Position numbers and translations under genes: made by a program. Below, in pieces: positions 8,136 to 15,626 of a DNA stretch of 64,000 bases. The stretch covers positions 62,001 through 126,000 of the forward strand of contig NZ_JBGFGP010000176.1 in NCBI RefSeq assembly GCF_041224545.1. Reading direction: 5' to 3'. Each line of letters begins with the position of its first letter. The stretch's first letter is position 1. The stretch comes from Sedimentitalea sp041224545. Its GTDB lineage: Bacteria > Pseudomonadota > Alphaproteobacteria > Rhodobacterales > Rhodobacteraceae. The notes under the pieces were generated by a model. The model was given only the letters and a program-made list of their open reading frames with translations. It was not told the origin of the DNA and did not search any database.

Positions 8136-8555
8136 GTGCAATTCTCTTCTCCCCCACGCAGGCAACCGACCGAGAGCATCGTTCCGATGATCAATGTCGT
8201 CTTCCTGCTGCTGATCTTTTTCCTGATGTCTGCCCAGATCGCCCCGCCCGAGCCGTTTGATGTCGAACCCCCGGTGATGGCCGAAACCGAAAGCGCAGAG
8301 GGTGAATTCCGGCTCTACATGGATGCAGAGGGGCAGATCGGTTATCTCGACATCATTGGCGAGGCAGAGGCGCTGGCGGCGCTGGCTGCTGCGCGCGAAA
8401 GCTATTGCGCCGCCGAACCCTGCCCCGAAGACGCGCCGCCGCCGCTGATCCTGCGCGCGGATGCAAAGCTGGATGCCACACGGCTGGCGGCTCTCATGCC
8501 GAAACTGGGCGCTGCGGGATTTCGGGTCGTCCAGCTGGTGACGGTCAAGCAATGA
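8136..8555 (+). CDS. ExbD/TolR-family biopolymer transport protein (second copy)
   Basis: A 139-residue second ExbD-like protein with a GTG start at 8136, four bases after the first copy. Its transmembrane helix begins ESIVPMINVVFLLLIFFLM (about residues 13-31). At the place where the first copy has the proton-carrying Asp (PMIDVVF), this one has Asn (PMINVVF). It may therefore have a structural rather than a proton-carrying role. The periplasmic part contains a Cys pair (YCAAEPCP, around residues 89-95). Its stop overlaps the next start (ATGA). Two ExbD genes in series are common in exb operons of this group; the Asn is what I see directly. Confidence 0.87.
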   Translation: MQFSSPPRRQPTESIVPMINVVFLLLIFFLMSAQIAPPEPFDVEPPVMAETESAEGEFRLYMDAEGQIGYLDIIGEAEALAALAAARESYCAAEPCPEDAPPPLILRADAKLDATRLAALMPKLGAAGFRVVQLVTVKQ

Positions 8556-9454
8556 GACGTCTGGCGGAAATTCTGGCTTTCGTGGCGCTGGCCGCCGCGA
8601 TGCACCTGGCGCTTCTGACATTGCGGGCGTCAGAGGCCGGAATCGCGTCATCCGGTGAGGGTGGCGAGGCGCTGATGTCGTTGCAGGCGTCGACCGCCAG
8701 TATCGAGCAGATGGTCGAGGCCTGGGAAAAACCTCCGGAGACCCCGTCGCCGCGCACGCCGCCAAAGCTGGCGCAGCCACAAGTCGAAACGCCGGATGTG
8801 CCGCAGCAGGCCACCCCCGGTGCGCCGGTTGCCCCGGCCCTGCCCCGTATCGCGGGGCTGGCCCTGCCGCGGCCGGAAACCCTGCCGGATGCGCAGGCGA
8901 CCGTTCCACCGCCGCCGCCTCAGCCGCCCGAACCGTTGCAGGACACCCAGGAGCCGGAGGCGGAGCAACCTGAAATTGCCGACATCCGGCCGCAATCCCG
9001 ACCGGAGCGCCCCAGGCAGCAACCGCGCAAGACCCAGACCGAGCAAGCCCCCCAGAAAAGCAGGTCGTCAGCGGCGAGCGCGGCACAGGTTGCCGCCGGC
9101 CAGGGAGGCGGTCAGCAGGCCGGGCTTGCCAACAGCCAGTCCACCGCGACGCTGAGCAAGGGACAGCGTCAAAGTCTCATGTCGCAATGGGGCGCGCAAA
9201 TTCGCTCGCGGATCGAACGGCGCAAGGCCTATCCCCGTGCCGCGCGCGGCGCATCCGGAAGCGTCAAGATACGCATCTCGGTCAGTTCGGCGGGCACGCT
9301 TCAGGGGGCCTCCATCATCAGTTCCTCCGGCAATGCATATATCGACGAGGCTGCTTTGCGCGCGGTGCGGTCTGCCGGGAGATTTCCTGCCGCACCCAAG
9401 GGGCTGTCAAAGCCCGCCTACAGTTTTGCCGTGCCGATCGCCTTTAACCGCTGA
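8552..9454 (+). CDS. tonB: TonB-family energy transducer
   Basis: A 300-residue TonB-type protein that carries energy from the ExbB/ExbD motor to outer membrane receptors. It has an N-terminal signal-anchor helix (about residues 5-25). A long Pro/Glu/Gln-rich periplasmic linker (about 50-190, with PPPPPQPPEPLQ-like stretches) is long enough to cross the periplasm. The C-terminal TonB domain (about 215-300) includes RKAYPRAARGASGSVKIRI and the closing FAVPIAFNR. ATG at 8552 overlaps the previous stop (ATGA); the longer upstream frame is out-of-frame noise inside exbD2. No TonB-dependent receptor lies in the window, so the transported ligand is unknown. Confidence 0.88.
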   Translation: MRRLAEILAFVALAAAMHLALLTLRASEAGIASSGEGGEALMSLQASTASIEQMVEAWEKPPETPSPRTPPKLAQPQVETPDVPQQATPGAPVAPALPRIAGLALPRPETLPDAQATVPPPPPQPPEPLQDTQEPEAEQPEIADIRPQSRPERPRQQPRKTQTEQAPQKSRSSAASAAQVAAGQGGGQQAGLANSQSTATLSKGQRQSLMSQWGAQIRSRIERRKAYPRAARGASGSVKIRISVSSAGTLQGASIISSSGNAYIDEAALRAVRSAGRFPAAPKGLSKPAYSFAVPIAFNR

Positions 9455-9581
9455 CGCCCGGAGCACGTGGCGGCGTGTAGCCCGTGCAGGTTGATCCGGT
9501 CGCAAAACGACATGGCGTCCGTCGCTTTCAAAGCGGAAATCCCGCCCGACGCCCCGCACCCTTCCCCCAAGGAGGTGGGCG

Positions 9582-10922
9582 ATGGACACTCATTACCGCG
9601 ACATACGCAAGATCGATCCCAGCCGGGGTGAAACGCTGGGCGACGGAACCCCCAACGATCAGGACCGTATCGAAATCGGCCCCACCCGGCTCGCCCTGTC
9701 CGAATGGCAGGCGGCGGGGCTGGCGCTGCCCGATCTGCCGGCGATGCGCGAATACCGCTGGGCAAGATTGACGCGACACCTGGTCGATCGCGATTATGGC
9801 GGTCTGCTGATGTTTGATCCCCTGAACATCCGCTACGCCACCGACAGCACCAACATGCAGCTGTGGAACGCGCATAATCCGTTCCGCGCGGTTCTGCTTT
9901 GCGCCGATGGCTACATGCTGATCTGGGACTACAAGAACTCCCCGTTTCTCAGCAAATTCAACCCTCTGGTCCGCGAACGGCGCAGCGGTGCAGACCTGTT
10001 CTATTTCGACCGGGGCGACAAGGTTGATGTCGCCGCCGATGTCTTTGCCAACGAGGTGCGCGTGCTGATGGCCGAACATGCCCCCGGCAACATGCGGCTG
10101 GCGGTGGACAAGATGATGCTGCACGGGTTGCGCGCGCTGCAGGCGCAGGGCTTTGAGATCATGGAAGGCGAAGAGGTCACCGAGAAGTCCCGCGCCGTTA
10201 AGGGTCCGGACGAGATTCGCGCGATGCGCTGCGCCAACCATGCCTGTGAAACCGCGGTGCGGGCGATGGAGGATTTCGCCCGGACCAAGGTGCCCGATGC
10301 CGAAGCGTCGGAAGACGATATCTGGGCGGTGCTGCACGCCGAGAACATCCGGCGTGGCGGGGAATGGATCGAAACCCGCCTGCTCGCCTCGGGGCCCCGC
10401 ACCAACCCGTGGTTTCAGGAATGCGGCCCCCGCATCGCCCAGCCCAACGAGATCATAAGCTTCGACACGGATCTTGTGGGCAGCTATGGCATCTGCATCG
10501 ACATCTCGCGCAGCTGGTGGATCGGCGATCAGCGGCCCCGGCCCGACATGATCTATGCCATGCAGCACGCACATGAACATATCATGACCAACATGGAAAT
10601 GCTGAAACCCGGTGTGACCATTCCCGAACTGACCGAACGCGCGCACCGTCTGGATGATAAATATCAGGCCCAGAAATACGGCTGTCTCATGCACGGGGTC
10701 GGGCTATGTGATGAATGGCCACTGGTGAGCTATCCGGACAAGGCGGTTCCCGGCGCGTTCGACTATGCGCTGGAGCCGGGCATGGTGCTGTGTGTCGAAG
10801 CCTGCGTCGGCGAGGTGGGCGGCGATTTCTCGATCAAGCTCGAAGATCAGGTGCTGATCACCGAAGACGGTTACGAGAACCTCACCAGGTATCCGTTCGA
10901 CGCGGCGTTGATGGGGCACTGA
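9582..10922 (+). CDS. dddP: DMSP lyase DddP (M24 peptidase fold)
   Basis: A 446-residue cytoplasmic enzyme that splits dimethylsulfoniopropionate (DMSP, an algal osmolyte) into dimethyl sulfide and acrylate. It has the M24 creatinase/aminopeptidase fold, but the residues reported as metal-binding and catalytic in the Ruegeria lacuscaerulensis DddP structure occur here at the same numbers: Asp295 and Asp297 (SFDTD), Asp307 (CIDIS), His371 (MHGVG), Glu406 (CVEAC) and Glu421 (KLEDQ). The length equals that of known DddP proteins (about 446). A strong AAGGAGGTG lies at 9569-9577, four bases from the ATG. The gene stands alone, with an OsmC-fusion gene 106 bases downstream. Confidence 0.93.
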   Translation: MDTHYRDIRKIDPSRGETLGDGTPNDQDRIEIGPTRLALSEWQAAGLALPDLPAMREYRWARLTRHLVDRDYGGLLMFDPLNIRYATDSTNMQLWNAHNPFRAVLLCADGYMLIWDYKNSPFLSKFNPLVRERRSGADLFYFDRGDKVDVAADVFANEVRVLMAEHAPGNMRLAVDKMMLHGLRALQAQGFEIMEGEEVTEKSRAVKGPDEIRAMRCANHACETAVRAMEDFARTKVPDAEASEDDIWAVLHAENIRRGGEWIETRLLASGPRTNPWFQECGPRIAQPNEIISFDTDLVGSYGICIDISRSWWIGDQRPRPDMIYAMQHAHEHIMTNMEMLKPGVTIPELTERAHRLDDKYQAQKYGCLMHGVGLCDEWPLVSYPDKAVPGAFDYALEPGMVLCVEACVGEVGGDFSIKLEDQVLITEDGYENLTRYPFDAALMGH

Positions 10923-11028
10923 CGCCCTGCCCGTCTAGAATGTAAGCGTGCGCGGCAACACGTTGTCGTGACCTCCCTTTCCAGGCGGCGCGAGTGCGGC
11001 CATGTCGGGGTAACAAACGGAGGACAGC

Positions 11029-12255
11029 ATGCCCACAGAACGCATCACCTTTCCCGGCCATGATGGCAGTACCCTGGCCGCGCGGCTCGATCTCCCCGAT
11101 GGTCCGGTTCTCGCGACGGCCTTGTTTGCGCATTGTTTCACCTGCGGAAAGGACATTCAGGCCGCGCGCCGCATTGCCGGCCGGCTCGCCGGGATGGGTA
11201 TTGCGGTGTTGCGCTTCGACTTTACCGGTCTCGGGCATTCGGGCGGCGAGTTCGCCAACACCTCGTTTTCATCCAACGTGCAGGATCTGATCGCGGCGGC
11301 AGAGTGGCTGCGCGCGCGGAACATGGCACCCGACGTGCTCATCGGTCACTCGCTCGGCGGCAGCGCGGTGCTCAAATCCGCGCCTGAAATCGAGGGCGTC
11401 AAGGCTGTCGTTACACTGGGCGCCCCGTTTGATCCGGGCCACGTCACGCACAATTTTTCCGGCGCCCTGTCCGAGATACGGCAAAAGGGGTCGGCGGATG
11501 TCATGCTTGCCGGGCGCCCGTTCACCATCAGCAGGGAATTTGTTGAGAACGTCTGCGCCGAGCAGCTTGCCCCGGCGATATCATCCCTTCGCGCGGCCCT
11601 GCTGGTGATGCACGCGCCGCGCGATGACACTGTCGGGATCGCGAATGCCAGCGACATTTTCCTGGCGGCAAAGCACCCCAAGAGCTTTGTCACCCTTGAC
11701 GATGCGGATCACCTGATTTCACGCGCCACCGACGCAGAATATGCCGCGGATGTCATCGCCGCATGGTTGACGCGCTATGTCGATCTGACGTCACCCGCCA
11801 AGGCAGATGGCCCGCCCGAGGGAATCGTGCGGGTTTCCGAGGCCGATCCCGACGGTTTCCTGCAGGACGTTCAGTCAGGGCCCGAGAACCACATCTACGC
11901 CGACGAGCCAAAAGAGTTCGGAGGCACCAATCGCGGCCTGTCGCCCTATGGGCTCCTGTCCGCCGGGCTGGGTGCCTGCACCTCGATGACGATCCGCATG
12001 TACGCACGCCGCAAGGGATGGCCGCTGGATCATGTCACCGTCGATGTCAGCCATGACAAGGTGCATGTGCGCGACGCGCAAACCAACCAATCAAACCGTA
12101 TCGATGCCTTCGTGCGCACTATCGCGCTGGAGGGGCAACTGGATGATGAGCAACGCCAGAGGCTGATGGAGATCGCCGACAAATGCCCGGTGCATCAGAC
12201 GCTTGAACATGGCGCACGCATCGAAACGCAGACGCGCGACGATGAACGCGCCTGA
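11029..12255 (+). CDS. Bifunctional alpha/beta hydrolase - OsmC family protein
   Basis: A 408-residue two-domain fusion. Residues about 1-255 are an alpha/beta hydrolase with the nucleophile elbow GHSLGG (Ser108) and a late acid/His pair (ADHLIS). Residues about 270-400 are an OsmC-like thiol peroxidase domain with both redox cysteines in place: Cys317 (GLGACTSMT) and Cys386 (DKCPVHQ). OsmC domains reduce organic hydroperoxides with thiol chemistry; the hydrolase may release or process a substrate for it, but this is inference. The fusion is known in many proteobacteria. ACGGAGGACAGC precedes the ATG. It faces the RTX gene, with a hairpin between the two ends. Confidence 0.9.
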   Translation: MPTERITFPGHDGSTLAARLDLPDGPVLATALFAHCFTCGKDIQAARRIAGRLAGMGIAVLRFDFTGLGHSGGEFANTSFSSNVQDLIAAAEWLRARNMAPDVLIGHSLGGSAVLKSAPEIEGVKAVVTLGAPFDPGHVTHNFSGALSEIRQKGSADVMLAGRPFTISREFVENVCAEQLAPAISSLRAALLVMHAPRDDTVGIANASDIFLAAKHPKSFVTLDDADHLISRATDAEYAADVIAAWLTRYVDLTSPAKADGPPEGIVRVSEADPDGFLQDVQSGPENHIYADEPKEFGGTNRGLSPYGLLSAGLGACTSMTIRMYARRKGWPLDHVTVDVSHDKVHVRDAQTNQSNRIDAFVRTIALEGQLDDEQRQRLMEIADKCPVHQTLEHGARIETQTRDDERA

Positions 12256-12296
12256 CGACAGAACGGCTACATCATCAGGCGCGTGACCTTCGCGGT

Positions 12297-12323
12297 GGCG
12301 GGCACCCGTTACAGGTGCCCGCC
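12297..12323. terminator. Hairpin between convergent genes
   Basis: A perfect 10-bp stem, GGCGGGCACC (12297-12306) with GGTGCCCGCC (12314-12323), and a 7-base loop, between the ends of the hydrolase-OsmC gene (12255) and the RTX gene (12330). It lacks a T-tract on either side, so it may act as a two-way end or stabilising structure rather than a classic intrinsic terminator. Confidence 0.6.
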
Positions 12324-12329
12324 ATGAGT

Positions 12330-13652
12330 TCAGAAAATGAAATCGCCACTGTCCAGATCGGCCATCCGCACCCCCTGGAGCAGGATCGTCAGCCCCGCGC
12401 CGTCGTCGATAAAGGCGGTTGGAACGGGCGATGGCGAACCGTCGAGTTCAACCGAAACCTCGGTCAGGTGATTGGCCCTGAGATCGTTGAAACTGGTGAT
12501 TGCGGAAACGCCCCTGAGGTTGATCTTTTCCGCGTTGCTTGCGGTATTGAAGTCGACGATGACATCATCCCCGTCGTTGTTGCGGAAGATGAACTTGTCA
12601 TTCCCGCCGCCGCCGATCAGAACGTCATCACCGCGCTTGCCCTGGATGAAATCGGCGCCACCGCGCCCGTCGATCTGATTGTCCTTGTTGCTCCCGATGA
12701 GACGGTCGTTGTCGCTGCGCGACCCTCTGATGTTCTCGATGTTTTTCAGCGTGTGAGTAAATTCTTCACCGTTCCATATGCCGGTGGCCGAACGCTGGCC
12801 CAGGTTGACATTCACCGCCTCGACACCCGAGCGGTCGTACCTGACGGTATCCACGCCGCCGCCACCTGAAACAAAATCATCGCCCTGCCGCAGGATGAAT
12901 GTCTCGTCTTCTCTGCCGCCATAGATGATGTCGTCGTGATCCGTGGCCCGCAGTTCGGAAACATGACCTTCGCCGACGATGCGATCAATGACAAACCCCG
13001 GACTGCCGTCGATGACGGTCCCGAATTTCAGATTGGCAAAGATACCATCCGTCTGATCGGAATAGTCCAGTCGCACGGTGCCAGCCGTGCCCTCGATCTG
13101 GATCAGGTCCTCCCCCTCGCCCGGCCGAATCTGAATCCAGCCCTGCGCGCCGGGATCGATCAGGAAGGTGTCGTCATAGGCCGTTCCGTTGAGCCCCATG
13201 CCGCCTTCGGGCCTGGAAAGATCAAGCTGCAATGCGTTGTTGAGGTCGTCGAAAAAGACCAGCCCCTCATCGTTGGCGCCATTGTCGATCCGCAGGACAC
13301 CAAAATCCTCTTCGCCATCGATGATCGCGAACAGACCAAGCGCGTTCGCGTGGGCACCCAGCGTCAGATAGCCGTCGCCTTGCGAAAACGAACTGAGGTC
13401 GACGCGATCTTCGCCCAGGCCGACTTCTATTGTTTCGTAGCGCCCGCTCAGCACATAGGTGTCGTCTCCGACGCCACCGATAAAGAAATTGTCACCCGCG
13501 CCACCGTGAAGGACATCCCGGCCATTCCCGCCGTCCAGAACATCGTTGCCGCCCAGTCCTCTCAGAACGTCATTGCCGCCTAGCCCGCGGATGTTGTCAT
13601 CATCGGTCGTGCCGCTCAGAATGTCTCTTCTGTTGGTTCCGGTAATATCCAT
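12330..13652 (-). CDS. RTX-type calcium-binding repeat protein
   Basis: A ~440-residue acidic, secreted-type protein without a signal peptide. It has two blocks of RTX nonapeptides (GGxGxDxhx): one near the N-terminus (about residues 10-60: GLGGNDVLRGLGGNDVLDGGNGRD) and one near the C-terminus (about 330-375: GRGGADFIQGKRGDDVLIGGGGND). Both form Ca2+-bound beta rolls. The end has the features of a type I secretion signal region. Start ATG at 13652 is chosen because GGAAGAG lies just before it; a longer ORF to 13706 lacks such a site. No type I exporter is in the window. RTX proteins include toxins, proteases and adhesins; no enzyme domain is visible here. Confidence 0.85.
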   Translation of the reverse strand: MDITGTNRRDILSGTTDDDNIRGLGGNDVLRGLGGNDVLDGGNGRDVLHGGAGDNFFIGGVGDDTYVLSGRYETIEVGLGEDRVDLSSFSQGDGYLTLGAHANALGLFAIIDGEEDFGVLRIDNGANDEGLVFFDDLNNALQLDLSRPEGGMGLNGTAYDDTFLIDPGAQGWIQIRPGEGEDLIQIEGTAGTVRLDYSDQTDGIFANLKFGTVIDGSPGFVIDRIVGEGHVSELRATDHDDIIYGGREDETFILRQGDDFVSGGGGVDTVRYDRSGVEAVNVNLGQRSATGIWNGEEFTHTLKNIENIRGSRSDNDRLIGSNKDNQIDGRGGADFIQGKRGDDVLIGGGGNDKFIFRNNDGDDVIVDFNTASNAEKINLRGVSAITSFNDLRANHLTEVSVELDGSPSPVPTAFIDDGAGLTILLQGVRMADLDSGDFIF

Positions 13653-13995
13653 AATTCTCTTCCACTTGATGGTTATGCATTGCCCGCCACATCCGGTTCT
13701 GGTCACATCGCCAGACCCGACAGGTAGGCCGCAAATTGAAGAGCGGATTTCCGCTCATCAGGCAATTCCTCAATTTCGGTGAATTGTCGGGGTTTCGTGA
13801 CGGGATGTGCAGGTTCGGGTCCGCAAATGCTCAATGCAGCGCGACGATTGGTTTCGTCGATTGATACAAAATCGCTGCTTTTGAAACTTTGTTTCCTGAA
13901 CTCAAATCAAATCCGCCGCAACCATCTTGCGGTGACAAGGCTTGACATTGAGGCTTTCGACCCTTCGCCGACAGTATCTGTTTTGGACAAGTCAC
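13653..13995. other. Intergenic region upstream of the RTX gene
   Basis: A 343-bp gap of lower GC content than the surroundings between the RTX start and the bioY terminator. It must hold the RTX promoter (minus strand). It contains a perfect dyad GAGCGGA-TT-TCCGCTC at 13741-13756, about 90 bases from the RTX start, that could bind a regulator. I see no RNA gene or credible ORF in the rest. Confidence 0.5.
13741..13756. promoter_or_regulatory. 16-bp dyad upstream of RTX gene
   Basis: Perfect 7-bp arms (GAGCGGA and TCCGCTC) with a 2-base spacer, placed 89-104 bases before the RTX start codon. The short spacer favours a protein-binding palindrome over an RNA hairpin. The regulator is unknown. 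Confidence 0.35.
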
Positions 13996-14027
13996 AAAAA
14001 AGGCCCCGGAGAGGAAACTCCGGGGCC
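13996..14027 (-). terminator. Intrinsic terminator of bioY
   Basis: Read on the minus strand, a perfect 10-bp stem (GGCCCCGGAG / CTCCGGGGCC at 14002-14011 and 14018-14027) with a 6-base loop is followed by six U residues. It starts 29 bases after the bioY stop and fits a strong factor-independent terminator. Confidence 0.92.
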
Positions 14028-14055
14028 GTTGTTCGGCAAGTTGTAACACCGTGGA

Positions 14056-14643
14056 TCAGTGACGCACGGAGCCCACGAGTTTCCAGAGCGCCGGCACAAG
14101 CACGGCGGCCAGCGCCAGCTTGATCGCATCACCAACCAGGAACGGGGTCAGGCCCCACTCGAGGATCGGTTTATCCCAGCCATAGAGATGGCCGAGCCAG
14201 GCGAGGCCCGGAATGTAGATCAGCGCATTGCCGATCAGCAGCGCCAGGGCCATCGTCCCGAAGGACCGGTCCCAGCCACGCGCGGCCAGCGCGCCAAGCG
14301 CCAGAGTCGCAAGCACGTAGCCCACGAGATAGCCGCCGGTGCCGCCCATCATGTATGTGAGACCCGCCGTTTCGGCAGAAGAGCCGGCGAACACGTCGAA
14401 ACCGAGCGCGCCCACAAGCAGATAACCGAGGATCGTAACCAGCCCGAGCCGTGCGCCGTATGCGGCACCGATGGAGAGCACGGCAAACGTGCCCATGGTG
14501 ATCGGAACGGGCCACATCGGCACCTTGATCTTGGCGGCCAACGCCAGGGCAAGAATCCCCGCGAGCACGAGAACAGCCTGTTTCAGACGCAGCGCGGTGC
14601 CGGATTTCGGCCCGATGGCTTGGGTGAGGACGGCTTGGGTCAT
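14056..14643 (-). CDS. bioY: Biotin transporter BioY (ECF S component)
   Basis: A ~195-residue inner membrane protein with about six hydrophobic helices. BioY is the substrate-binding S component that takes up biotin. The family pattern is clear: KIKVPMWPVPITMGTFAVL near residues 42-60, then a YMMGGTGGYLVGYV segment (about 97-110) that lines the biotin site. No bioM/bioN energising genes are nearby, so it is either a solitary BioY or uses a shared ECF module. ATG at 14643 (MTQAV) is preferred over an upstream ATT. I found no BioR-type box before the gene. A strong terminator lies after it. Confidence 0.92.
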   Translation of the reverse strand: MTQAVLTQAIGPKSGTALRLKQAVLVLAGILALALAAKIKVPMWPVPITMGTFAVLSIGAAYGARLGLVTILGYLLVGALGFDVFAGSSAETAGLTYMMGGTGGYLVGYVLATLALGALAARGWDRSFGTMALALLIGNALIYIPGLAWLGHLYGWDKPILEWGLTPFLVGDAIKLALAAVLVPALWKLVGSVRH

Positions 14644-14826
14644 TTGCAATATCCTGTGTTGTGGTCGATCTGACCCCTTTGATGCCGCAGATGCTGCACT
14701 GCAACAAGCAGATTTTGCCCCTGCAGAACCCTTGCGGTTGATTCAGGTCAATTCGCTGCCGGCAAGATCATGCGACAATCGCAAGGATAGTGCAGGCCCG
14801 CCTGCACCACGACAAGGACAAAGATC

Positions 14827-15087
14827 ATGGGTATTCTCTCGAAACTCGGCATGAGCACCGATCTTGTGAATGGCATGGCCGAACGCCTGCGCGCGGGAAT
14901 TCCGGACCTCATTGCCCGGGACCCGCAGCGCTATGCACCGATGATGCGCACAATGGCGATCAGGTGCAGCGGCTGCTCCGCCCAGGCCAATTGCCGCAGT
15001 CTGCAAGCCCGCAGCTCTCGGTTGGATGCCGCTCCGATGTACTGTGTCAACAAAACCGCGCTGGATGCGCTGCGCCGACGCAGGTAA
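14827..15087 (+). CDS. DUF6455-family small protein
   Basis: An 86-residue soluble protein with a Cys cluster: CSGCSAQANC at about residues 47-56 and one more Cys near residue 73. This pattern matches small Roseobacter-group proteins placed in DUF6455, and the cysteines suggest metal or Fe-S binding (inference). AAGGACAAAGATC precedes the ATG. It is divergent from bioY and its end lies 5 bases from the end of the next, opposite-strand gene. Confidence 0.7.
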   Translation: MGILSKLGMSTDLVNGMAERLRAGIPDLIARDPQRYAPMMRTMAIRCSGCSAQANCRSLQARSSRLDAAPMYCVNKTALDALRRRR

Positions 15088-15092
15088 CAGGG

Positions 15093-15506
15093 TCAGCGGT
15101 CAATCCTGCGATAGATACTCTCCATGCGATAGGATTTTTGCGGCCCTGACACATGCCATGTCACGCGAAATTCCGTCCATGACACAAACGCGTAAACACC
15201 GTCATACTGATCGGGTGCGCACCAATGCGCGGTCTCGCCCCCAAAGGGGGGAACATCGTGAAAAAATCGGCCATCGTCGAAATGGACCGCCAATTCCGGC
15301 CGCCAGAGATACCGGCGCGTTGCCGTGACCGGTTTGCCGTCGCCAATACGCAACGCCCCGGTTTCCTCTTGCATCTGGCCCTCTCCATCCTCGCTCCACA
15401 CCGCGTGCCCGTCAAGACGCGCGCGCGTGCCGTCCGCGTGTTCGATCACGCGCTGCAAGCTCCATCGGCCGGTAAAATCCCGCAGGCTGCGCGCCCGTTC
15501 ACGCAT
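15093..15506 (-). CDS. DUF6314-family protein
   Basis: A 137-residue soluble protein of mixed beta structure. The pattern DFTGRWSLQRVIEH near the start and HDVPPFGGETAHWCAPDQYDG around residues 82-103 matches a family of small alphaproteobacterial proteins (DUF6314) with a likely lipocalin/calycin-like barrel. The function is unknown. It faces the DUF6455 gene tail to tail, and its start lies 120 bases from purB on the other strand. Confidence 0.72.
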   Translation of the reverse strand: MRERARSLRDFTGRWSLQRVIEHADGTRARLDGHAVWSEDGEGQMQEETGALRIGDGKPVTATRRYLWRPELAVHFDDGRFFHDVPPFGGETAHWCAPDQYDGVYAFVSWTEFRVTWHVSGPQKSYRMESIYRRIDR

Positions 15507-15626
15507 GGCGGATCATCGGATTCTGGGCAAACCGTCCCATCTTGTCTCTCCCGGCTTGTCGCCACTGCACCACCGGTTTAAGAGGCGGCGCAAGTCTCGC
15601 ACAATCACAAAAAGGTGCCGCTGCCA

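Noticed and set aside
14644..14826. A BioR box before bioY
   Set aside because: No match to the TTATCTATAA-type palindrome was found in the gap.
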